Below are positions 1-6,192 of a DNA stretch of 6,671 nucleotides, one piece after another. The stretch's first letter is position 1, and every line of letters starts with the position of its first letter. The notes under the pieces were generated by a model. That model ran no database searches and was not told the DNA's origin. It worked only from the letters and a program-made list of their open reading frames with translations. The position numbers and the translations under genes were made by a program. The stretch comes from Fidelibacterota bacterium (GTDB lineage: Bacteria > Fidelibacterota > UBA2242): positions 1-6,671 of the forward strand of contig JAGLWX010000058.1 of NCBI GenBank assembly GCA_023133185.1, in the 5' to 3' direction.

Positions 1-700
1 TCGCTTTTTCACAGCCGAACCCTTTCAGAGATTGTGTTCTGAAATGATGAATCAGGGTTTCGTATGCCATTTCGTGAGAGTAAAAATAGTCTTCCATCGA
101 TGTAATCCGCAGAACCTGCTGTTGAAACAGATCGGAAACTTCTTTCTGCTGCCGTTCAGGACAGAGAATCTCCGATGGCTGTAGCAATAGAACGGTTTCT
201 TTCAATCTTGCCAAGGGCGTCTCGGACAAGAAAAATTCACCGGTAGAAACATCAATCGTAGCGATACCGGCTATTTTATCATCATAAATAATTGAGACAA
301 GGTAATTATTTTTTTCATTTTCCAGATAATTGTCGGTAATCGCAGTTCCCGGTGTGACCAATTCCACCACTTCCCGTTTGACAATTCCTTTTGCCAGTTT
401 GGGATCTTCTACCTGTTCGCAAATGGCGACCTTCAGCCCGGCTTTCAACAATTTATGCAAATAATTATCAAGTGCGTGATAAGGAAAGCCGGCTAATGGA
501 ACGGTGGCGGCTTTGCCGTTGGCGCGTTTGGTCAGAGTAATATTCAGGATTTTTGCGGCGGTCTTGGCGTCTTCCCGGAAGGTCTCGTAGAAATCGCCCA
601 TACGGAAGAGCAGCAGGGCGTCGGGATATTTGGCTTTGATAGCGCTGAATTGCCGCATTACGGGAGTTGATTCGTCGATATGGTCCTTCTTATTCGTCAT
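1..700 (-). CDS. mutS: DNA mismatch repair protein MutS, N-terminal part (gene runs off the left edge)
   Basis: MutS recognises base mismatches and small loops in DNA and starts methyl-directed or general mismatch repair together with MutL. Only the first 233 codons are present, in one open frame from the ATG at 700 to the left edge. The visible part covers the mismatch-binding domain I and most of the connector domain II. The motif FRMGDFYETF lies at residues 32-41. Phe37 and Glu39 are the Phe-X-Glu pair that, in the family, stacks on and hydrogen-bonds to the mispaired base. Further family blocks are LTKR near residue 55, PLAGFP near 65, EQVEDP near 86 and VTPGT near 107. The start fits because a short N-terminal tail precedes the conserved TPVMRQF block, and an AGG lies 5 bases upstream of the ATG. 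The ATPase domain would lie beyond the edge. It follows selB by 89 bases and may be read from the same transcript or from its own promoter. Confidence 0.97.
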   Translation of the reverse strand, partial: MTNKKDHIDESTPVMRQFSAIKAKYPDALLLFRMGDFYETFREDAKTAAKILNITLTKRANGKAATVPLAGFPYHALDNYLHKLLKAGLKVAICEQVEDPKLAKGIVKREVVELVTPGTAITDNYLENEKNNYLVSIIYDDKIAGIATIDVSTGEFFLSETPLARLKETVLLLQPSEILCPERQQKEVSDLFQQQVLRITSMEDYFYSHEMAYETLIHHFRTQSLKGFGCEKA

Positions 701-759
701 TTTAGCCTGGCTGTAAATATAAGGAATCGCCGGTTATATTAGAAATTGTTTTGGAGCAC

Positions 760-780
760 ACCGATTATCATCGGTTTTTC
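760..780 (+). terminator. Small hairpin with T-run in the selB-mutS gap
   Basis: A perfect 6-bp inverted repeat, ACCGAT (760-765) and ATCGGT (770-775), encloses a TATC loop. On the plus strand TTTTC follows, so the T-run begins with the last stem base. This looks like a weak intrinsic terminator, but it points against the genes. On the minus strand, where selB and mutS are transcribed, the stem is preceded by an A-run and followed by GTGCTCC, which lacks the U tract needed for termination. It lies 14 bases after the selB stop codon, so it could instead be a 3'-end stabilising hairpin or simply chance. No gene on the plus strand reads into it. Confidence 0.25.
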
Positions 781-789
781 CATAGATAT

Positions 790-2667
790 TTAACTTAACA
801 TTCGCATGTTATTGAGCCGCACCGTTAACCCAATTCGGTCGTAATAATTCAATATCGGGATTGCCCATTTGCGACTGGTTTGCAAGACCTCTTTCAGTTC
901 GCTGACAGTTGCCCTATTTTTATTTATTAAATATTTCCGAATCAGCGACATACCTTTTTCCACGACTTCGGAATGTAGAAATTTATCCTTATCGATCTGT
1001 ACGATGCGTTTCTGATCCAGCAGACAGGCGATAATCATTTGAATATCTTTTTCCGGCAGATTGGAAGATTGATTAATCTTTTTCAAATCGGGAGGATTGA
1101 AAGCGGAATTTTGCAGTGTCTCATCCAGCCGGTTAATAAAGCGCTGCTGTGCTTCCGAAAAATCCACTGTAAAGTCCGCCATAGCTATTCTATCACCCGT
1201 GATTTTGATCCGTTGCTTATCACTCAATTGTTTCAACAGATAATTTCCCAGAACCGGCGAAATGTTAACGGTTCCGAAGATTTCAGTTTTAACCGGTCCC
1301 GGAGATAAAGGTTTGTGTCTATGATATTGCCGGATCAGCTTAAGAAATTCCAATTTTAGATTATTGTGAATTTTGGTGGTATACCAGGCGTTTTCAATTT
1401 GAACTGCCGCATCTTCCCGCTTCAATTCATCGAGATGCTTTTGAATGATATCGTCATGGCACGATAAGCGCATAGCCAGCGTGTGTTCTGTCAAAACCTC
1501 GGTCGGACTGGATTCAAGCTGCCAACGAACTACTGTGAGAGGGTTTGCATTATTCAACGCAGCGAGAGATTGAGCCACCTGGATGTCTTTTTTACGCAGC
1601 GGAGCAGATTGAACTTCGAGCACAGAGCCACCGCCAATAGTGATCATGGGCGAGTATTGACGGATGATAAAGCGGTCCTGAAAACCAGCCGGGATTTCAC
1701 TGTCAAATACCAACTGTGCGATAGCTGATTCGCCGGGAAGCAGTTTATCTTTTCCAATTAAACGGATCCGCGCCAGGTACTCGCCGGTTCCGATATGTAC
1801 CCGAACACGGGCGTTATACACCAAATCCGGCGCCGAGGGCAGCGCCGATACTGAGCAGGTGATTAATTTACTGGGTTTGAAGTAGCCGCGTGTAGCTAGG
1901 ACAAATCCTCTTTCAATCTGACGGCGCTCGATACCCTGAATATTAATCGCCGCCCGGTGTCCGGTGGAAATATTATCAACTGATTTATTGTGAGATTGGA
2001 TTCCTCGTACTTTGACTGGTTTCTGCAAAGGCAGGATTTCCAGTTCGTCACCGACACTGACCTGTCCGCTGATCACCGATCCGGTGACCACTGTGCCATA
2101 ACCCTTCGATACGAATACGCGATCAACAGGAAGCCTGAAAAGTTCCGGGTCTGTTTTTGAATCAATCACATGTTCGGGTAATTTTAGAAAATAGTCTTTT
2201 AATTCCGCAATCCCGGTTCCTTTTACTGAAGAAACCCGAAAAACAGGCGCATTCTGTAAAAAGGTTCCTTTGACTAGTTCCCGTAGCTCTTCTTCTACCA
2301 GATCGATCCACTCTGCGTCCGCCGTATCGATTTTAGTAATCACAATTAAACCGCGGGATATATTCAGTAGGGATAAAATATCGAGGTGTTCGCGGGTTTG
2401 GGGCATGATGCCGTCGTCAGCGGCAATCACCAGCAGTCCCGTATCGACTGTACTGGCGCCTGTAACCATATTTTTAATAAAGCGCTCATGCCCGGGCACA
2501 TCGATAAAAGCGATATTTTTTGTCAGAAAGGCGAAGCCGATGTCAATCGTCATGCCCCGCTGTTTTTCTTCTTTGAGACGATCCGGATCGGTTCCGGTCA
2601 GCGCCCGGATCAACGTGGATTTCCCATGATCGATATGTCCGGCTGTTCCAATTATAATGGGGCGCAT
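790..2667 (-). CDS. selB: Selenocysteine-specific translation elongation factor SelB
   Basis: SelB is the EF-Tu-like GTPase that carries selenocysteyl-tRNA(Sec) to the ribosome at UGA codons marked by a SECIS hairpin in the mRNA. The 625 residues are close to the family norm (about 615 in E. coli). The GTPase motifs are intact: G1 GHIDHGKS at 10-17, G2 RGMTID at 37-42, G3 DVPGHE at 56-61, G4 TKID at 111-114 and VSSVKG at 145-150. Domain II carries GYGTVVTGSV near residue 190. Domain III ends near the block SPMITIGGG around residue 340. The rest forms the winged-helix domains unique to SelB. The last one (about 572-625) contains the typical TSRKWAIPILNYYDR block; in the family this part binds the SECIS loop. 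The ATG at 2667 begins the usual MxxIIIGTAGHIDHGKS opening, but no clear Shine-Dalgarno precedes it. It starts 14 bases after selA, so translational coupling to selA is likely. Confidence 0.98.
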   Translation of the reverse strand: MRPIIIGTAGHIDHGKSTLIRALTGTDPDRLKEEKQRGMTIDIGFAFLTKNIAFIDVPGHERFIKNMVTGASTVDTGLLVIAADDGIMPQTREHLDILSLLNISRGLIVITKIDTADAEWIDLVEEELRELVKGTFLQNAPVFRVSSVKGTGIAELKDYFLKLPEHVIDSKTDPELFRLPVDRVFVSKGYGTVVTGSVISGQVSVGDELEILPLQKPVKVRGIQSHNKSVDNISTGHRAAINIQGIERRQIERGFVLATRGYFKPSKLITCSVSALPSAPDLVYNARVRVHIGTGEYLARIRLIGKDKLLPGESAIAQLVFDSEIPAGFQDRFIIRQYSPMITIGGGSVLEVQSAPLRKKDIQVAQSLAALNNANPLTVVRWQLESSPTEVLTEHTLAMRLSCHDDIIQKHLDELKREDAAVQIENAWYTTKIHNNLKLEFLKLIRQYHRHKPLSPGPVKTEIFGTVNISPVLGNYLLKQLSDKQRIKITGDRIAMADFTVDFSEAQQRFINRLDETLQNSAFNPPDLKKINQSSNLPEKDIQMIIACLLDQKRIVQIDKDKFLHSEVVEKGMSLIRKYLINKNRATVSELKEVLQTSRKWAIPILNYYDRIGLTVRLNNMRMLS

Positions 2668-2681
2668 ATATCGTAACTGAG

Positions 2682-4097
2682 TTATTTCGCTTTAATTTGA
2701 GATGCTACATGGATTATGGCATTCTGAATGAAAATCAGTTCCTTTTCGGCAACCGCCATCAGATCCAGATAAAACCGTTTTTCTTTGAGATATCCTACAA
2801 CCGGCGGGTCCTGCTGACGAAATAGTCTGGCAAGCTTTTCTTCTGAAATTCGATCGGCGCTGATCCGAATCGCCACGCTGGGAATCGTCTCGATGGGCAT
2901 GGAACCGCTGCCGGCTTCAGTAAAGGTGTCGCAAATTTCAACAGTCAAACGATCATGCAGCCGATGCTGGATTTTTTCGACCACCTGTTGAGCCATATTC
3001 CGCAATTGGTTTCTTGACCGGGTGAGCAAGGAGTAGGCTACGACCCCCGGTGTTTTTTTATTAAGGATGTATTTACTCAGGGTATATGTCAATAGGCTGA
3101 AAATGGTTTTATCACAGCGCATTACTCGCATCAGCGGGTTTTTGCGGATTTTTTTAATATACGGAGATTTCCCGACGATCAACCCCGCCTGAGGCCCGCC
3201 TAACAATTTATCGCCACTGAATGTAACCACATCAAAACCTGCGGAAACTGCGTCAGACACCAGTGGCTCTTCCGGCAATCCCATACTGCCGGTTGGAATT
3301 AATGCACCGCTTCCCAGATCCATGATAACGGGAATATTGTTTTTATGGGCAAGTTCAACAATATCCGGTTCCGGTGGTTTTGCCGTAAAGCCTTCAACCC
3401 GATAATTGGATGTATGGGCAATGAGAATCGCGCCGGTTTTGGGACTGATCGCATTCTCATAATCCCGCAGGTGAGTTCGGTTAGTTGTACCGACTTCAAC
3501 CATCTTAGAGCCGCTTTTTTTCATCACGTCGGGCAGGCGGAATGAGCCGCCGATTTCAATCAGTTCGCCTCTTGAAACGATAACTTCTTTACGATATGCA
3601 AGTGAGTTCAGGACGATCATCACTGCCGCGGCATTATTATTCACGACGGCAGAACTTTCGGCGCCAGTTAGCAGACATAAGTATTTATTAGTCAAATTCA
3701 GGCGCTCCCCGCGCTTTCCACTCTTTAGATCATATTCCAGGTTCAGGTAGCCCGATGCGATATTCATCAGAAATTGTAAAGAACGCTCACCTAAAGGCGC
3801 TCTTCCAAGACCGGTATGCAGTACTACGCCGGTGGCATTGATGACTTTTTTAATGGGAGTGGTCGTGAGTTCCTGAATTTGCATAATGACTGAATTACAG
3901 ATCAATGTCAGCGCCTGATCCCTGGATTTCAGCCTGAACCGGGTTGACTGAATCCGGTTGCGTAATGATTCCAGTTCTTCCCTGACTAAAACCGTCAGGT
4001 ATGCCTGTTTTATCGAAGCCGCGTCGTCGGAAAGAGATTCCAAGACCCGCTGTACCGACGGTAAGAATTTTAAATTGTTTTGGGATAAATTATTCAT
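2682..4097 (-). CDS. selA: L-seryl-tRNA(Sec) selenium transferase SelA
   Basis: SelA is a PLP-dependent enzyme that converts seryl-tRNA(Sec) into selenocysteyl-tRNA(Sec), using selenophosphate supplied by SelD. It is a cytosolic ring-shaped decamer in characterised bacteria. The 471 residues match the full-length bacterial form (463 in E. coli). The N-terminal part, roughly residues 10-80, has the LPSVQRVLES opening of the tRNA(Sec)-binding domain. The block PIKKVINATGVVLHTGLGRAPL (from 81) starts the aminotransferase fold. TGAESSAVVNNNAAAV lies at 144-159 and RGELIEIGGSFRLPD at 176-190. The PLP-binding Lys297 sits in SGDKLLGGPQAG (294-305). Nothing is truncated. The start at 4097 agrees with the family N-terminus, although the upstream bases are A-rich with no good Shine-Dalgarno. 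It follows tsaC by 24 bases and precedes selB by 14. No selD or selC lies in the window. Confidence 0.98.
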   Translation of the reverse strand: MNNLSQNNLKFLPSVQRVLESLSDDAASIKQAYLTVLVREELESLRNRIQSTRFRLKSRDQALTLICNSVIMQIQELTTTPIKKVINATGVVLHTGLGRAPLGERSLQFLMNIASGYLNLEYDLKSGKRGERLNLTNKYLCLLTGAESSAVVNNNAAAVMIVLNSLAYRKEVIVSRGELIEIGGSFRLPDVMKKSGSKMVEVGTTNRTHLRDYENAISPKTGAILIAHTSNYRVEGFTAKPPEPDIVELAHKNNIPVIMDLGSGALIPTGSMGLPEEPLVSDAVSAGFDVVTFSGDKLLGGPQAGLIVGKSPYIKKIRKNPLMRVMRCDKTIFSLLTYTLSKYILNKKTPGVVAYSLLTRSRNQLRNMAQQVVEKIQHRLHDRLTVEICDTFTEAGSGSMPIETIPSVAIRISADRISEEKLARLFRQQDPPVVGYLKEKRFYLDLMAVAEKELIFIQNAIIHVASQIKAK

Positions 4098-4121
4098 ATT
4101 ATTTTCGATTGATGATGGTTT

Positions 4122-4769
4122 TTATGGTCGCATTATTTTACTGAGAGAAATTTCTATCTGTAACTGGCTTACAGCGCCTTCCCGCAAAATTTCCCAGGAA
4201 TCGTCGTAGAGTTTTATTACCGTTGACGATCTGGTACTATCTGCCTTTCCATTATCAATAACCACGGCTAATTCCGATCCGAAATAATCGATAATTTCCT
4301 GCACATTTTTTGCGGGTGGGAGATCCGTCGGATTGGAACTGGTTGTGGAAATAGGGTGAGGATAACCGTCAATAAGATTGTTCAATGCCGGCAGATCAAC
4401 GACTCTAACGCCAATGTAACTTTCCTGGATAAAAGTATCCGGAAAACGCTTTTTGGAAGGCGCCGGTAACAGTAAAGTTACTTTACCGGGCATCAGCGAT
4501 CTGACGGCGCGCTGCTGATATTCATTAAGATTCTGAAAATCCGTTAACACCCGATTCACATTGCTGTATAAAATACTGACCGGTTTGTTGCTGTCCCGTC
4601 CTTTCAGGGAAAAGAGTTTATCAATACCTTTCGGGTTGAAAATATCAATACCCAGACCGTAAATCGTGTCGGTAGGATATGCGATGATCTGCCCTGATTG
4701 GAGGGCGTCATATATTTGCGCCTTTCCAGCCACATCAAGGTATCGTAATTTCACAATCAAAGGTTTCAT
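4122..4769 (-). CDS. tsaC: L-threonylcarbamoyladenylate synthase (TsaC/YrdC/Sua5 family)
   Basis: This enzyme makes threonylcarbamoyl-AMP from threonine, bicarbonate and ATP. It is the first step toward the t6A modification at A37 of tRNAs that read ANN codons. Visible family blocks (numbered from the ATG at 4769) are AYPTDTIYGLG at about 30-40, the nucleotide-binding KGRDSNKP block near 56, GKVTLLLP near 95 and the SerThr-rich STTSSNPTDLPPAKN stretch near 140. The protein ends soon after REGAVS. At 215 residues it is essentially a single YrdC domain, so it resembles TsaC more than two-domain Sua5. An in-frame TTG at 4793 would add eight residues and overlap the acyltransferase gene. I chose the ATG at 4769 because AGG lies 7 bases upstream and the neighbour's stop is 4 bases away. 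The gene is probably translationally coupled to the acyltransferase. Confidence 0.94.
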   Translation of the reverse strand: MKPLIVKLRYLDVAGKAQIYDALQSGQIIAYPTDTIYGLGIDIFNPKGIDKLFSLKGRDSNKPVSILYSNVNRVLTDFQNLNEYQQRAVRSLMPGKVTLLLPAPSKKRFPDTFIQESYIGVRVVDLPALNNLIDGYPHPISTTSSNPTDLPPAKNVQEIIDYFGSELAVVIDNGKADSTRSSTVIKLYDDSWEILREGAVSQLQIEISLSKIMRP

Positions 4770-4773
4770 TATA

Positions 4774-5700
4774 TTACCTGTCGTTCTCTGCAATATGTTT
4801 AGGGACTTTTGTTTTCCAGCGGCGGTGGAACCAGTAATACTGTTCCGGATATTGCCGGATCAGATTTTCAAAATAATTGGTGTAAGATTGGGTCAGGTAA
4901 TGAACCGGGGATTCTTGCTCATTTTCTTTCGGAACTTCCATTGAAAATCGTTCGAAATGGATGTTGTATTTACCATTGCCGTCCATCAGACAAGTACATA
5001 GAATCACCGGGCTTTGCCGGCGTTGAGCGAACAATACCGGTCCCCGAAAACTGGAAGACCACTGATTGAAATACTTGATCCAGATACCATTCTTCCGGGC
5101 ATCCTGATCGGCTATCATAAAAAGAATGTGGTCCTTTTCAAGGTATCTTATAATCTTGATATTTCCCCTTTTGCCCTTCTTGAATAGTTGTAATCCATTC
5201 TTCATGCGCGTCTCAAATATCAGTCTGTGAGCCAGTGGATTTTTCAAGCGCGCCGCTACAGCGGCAACCTTATAACCTTTGCGGGCAAACCAATCCGCAG
5301 CCAGCTCCCAGTTGCCAAAGTGGAACAGGATGACGATCACTCCTCTATTTTCTTTCAGAGCATCATCAGCCACCTCAGAATTAACAGACTTAACCACTTG
5401 TTCAAAACGGTCATTACTTACTTGAAATAAAGCGAACAGGTCGAAATATACTCTGGCAATATGAAGATAAGTTTTTCGGGCAATGTCTTTATGCCAGTGA
5501 TTAGATCTTTCAGGGAAGGACCTTCTTAAATTGGTCAGGACAACCTTTTTTCGAAAGGGTAAGAAATGATATATCAGCCATCCCAGAATCGTCGCAAACC
5601 GGAGCCGTTGGAAATGGGATAGGCGCGGCAGAAGTCTGTTCAGCCAGAAAAGAAAGAAATATTCTATATAATATTGATAAGGAAGATTGGATCGGTTCAT
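4774..5700 (-). CDS. LpxL/HtrB-type lysophospholipid (lipid A) acyltransferase
   Basis: The protein belongs to the LpxL/LpxM/HtrB family, inner-membrane enzymes that transfer a secondary fatty acyl chain from acyl-ACP to a lipid A precursor. The 308 residues match the usual length of about 300. The catalytic HX4(D/E) motif is present as HFGNWE, with His127 and Glu132. It is followed by the typical second half: IADQDARKNG near 196-205, then FRGPVLFAQRRQSPVI at 218-233. The N-terminal region (about 9-50) is aromatic and hydrophobic, as expected for a membrane anchor. An in-frame TAA lies nine codons before the ATG at 5700 with no other usable start between, so the start is firm, although no Shine-Dalgarno is evident. 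The exact acceptor and chain length cannot be told from sequence. Some homologues in this superfamily acylate other lipids (for example PatA on mannosides), so I give no gene symbol. The gene implies a diderm envelope. Confidence 0.9.
   Translation of the reverse strand: MNRSNLPYQYYIEYFFLFWLNRLLPRLSHFQRLRFATILGWLIYHFLPFRKKVVLTNLRRSFPERSNHWHKDIARKTYLHIARVYFDLFALFQVSNDRFEQVVKSVNSEVADDALKENRGVIVILFHFGNWELAADWFARKGYKVAAVAARLKNPLAHRLIFETRMKNGLQLFKKGKRGNIKIIRYLEKDHILFMIADQDARKNGIWIKYFNQWSSSFRGPVLFAQRRQSPVILCTCLMDGNGKYNIHFERFSMEVPKENEQESPVHYLTQSYTNYFENLIRQYPEQYYWFHRRWKTKVPKHIAENDR
4777..4779 (-). promoter_or_regulatory. Shine-Dalgarno core deciding the tsaC start
   Basis: The core AGG, within ACAGGTAATATA, ends 7 bases before the ATG at 4769. 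It sits in the last sense codons of the acyltransferase gene, whose TAA stop occupies 4776-4774. This spacing supports the ATG at 4769 over the TTG at 4793, and it suggests that ribosomes finishing the acyltransferase restart on tsaC. The site is short and only moderately strong. Confidence 0.5.
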
Positions 5701-5748
5701 GAAAAAGTATAGCCCGGTAAATCGTTAAAATGCTAAAAACAGTTTGTA

Positions 5749-6192
5749 TTATTGTTTGTAAGCCCGTTTATAAACATCGTTCATCGATTCTTTACCGGTC
5801 TTCAGCTTCTGAAAGGCATATGTCAATGCATTGTAAAAACTCTCATTATGATTGAATTCATTCCGGTAAAATATATCGATCCATTCGATCAGGTCTTTCT
5901 TTTTTTTGCTATCCAGATCTTGAAATATTTTGTAAACCGGATTGGCTAATTCATCAACATATTTGCCTGCTGACGATTTAAGTTTACGGTTTCGTTTCAT
6001 CTGCTGGGCGATTTCATGAGTCCGGTAAAGATAGGAGTGCAGAAAAACCTTTTTTTCCTCTTCCGTCAACGTTTTCCAGTAAATCATTTGACCGTATGAT
6101 GTATAATCAAAATCTCTACTCTGAATCACATCCTGTGCCCGGGCAAGTCCGAATGCAGCAACGATCATTGCAATTAAAACAGCTCTTTTCAT
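5749..6192 (-). CDS. Small secreted protein of unknown function
   Basis: I do not recognise this 147-residue protein with certainty. It starts with Lys-Arg, a hydrophobic core (about 4-16) and LARAQD, which reads as a signal peptide cleaved after Ala-Arg-Ala near residue 20. The mature part would therefore lie outside the cytoplasm, probably in the periplasm. It is mostly helical, charged and rich in Lys, Tyr and Phe, with no cysteine. Two stretches stand out: YWKTLTEEEKKVFLHSYLYR near 38-57 and LIEWIDIFYRNEFNHNESFYNAL near 101-123. From memory, they recall small exported proteins with a 'W-x-x-L-x-x-x-E-K' segment followed by a 'D-x-F-Y' segment. This is weak resemblance, not an assignment. 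The ATG at 6192 is preferred over the GTG one codon upstream because AGGAGG is 7 bases away. Its first base overlaps the ispG stop, so it is co-translated with ispG. A 48-base gap leads to the acyltransferase gene. Confidence 0.85.
   Translation of the reverse strand: MKRAVLIAMIVAAFGLARAQDVIQSRDFDYTSYGQMIYWKTLTEEEKKVFLHSYLYRTHEIAQQMKRNRKLKSSAGKYVDELANPVYKIFQDLDSKKKKDLIEWIDIFYRNEFNHNESFYNALTYAFQKLKTGKESMNDVYKRAYKQ

Noticed and set aside
716..744. A TATATT (minus strand, 721-716) upstream of mutS as a -10 box, with TTCTAA 17 bases further upstream as a -35.
   Set aside because: The -35 matches the consensus at only three of six positions, and AT-rich gaps commonly give a TATATT. Not strong enough to call.
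739..783. A 14-codon open frame on the minus strand (ATG at 783, TAA at 739) between selB and mutS, which could be a leader peptide.
   Set aside because: No ribosome binding site precedes it, it has no regulatory codon run, and a frame this short is expected by chance.
1039..2676. Several plus-strand open frames of 80-120 codons opposite selB (1039-1308, 1483-1728, 2270-2629, 2386-2676).
   Set aside because: They lie wholly or almost wholly antisense to conserved selB codons, have low-complexity Ser/Arg-rich or random-looking products, and show no family motifs.
3299..3545. Frames of 66 codons on both strands inside selA (3299-3499 minus, 3345-3545 plus).
   Set aside because: They are shadows of the conserved SelA active-site region in other frames.
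3958..4944. Plus-strand frames opposite the selA start, tsaC and the acyltransferase end (3958-4209, 4666-4944).
   Set aside because: They are antisense to well-supported genes, with no recognisable domains or ribosome binding sites.
5701..5748. TATACT shortly before the acyltransferase ATG as a promoter -10 box.
   Set aside because: It would put the transcription start at or inside the start codon, and no -35 box lies at a proper distance. The gene is more likely read from the ispG transcript.
701..5748. A tRNA(Sec) gene or other RNA gene hidden in the gaps between genes.
   Set aside because: The gaps are 89, 14, 24, 4 and 48 bases. The only one near tRNA size (701-789) has no T-loop sequence and no acceptor-stem pairing that I could see.
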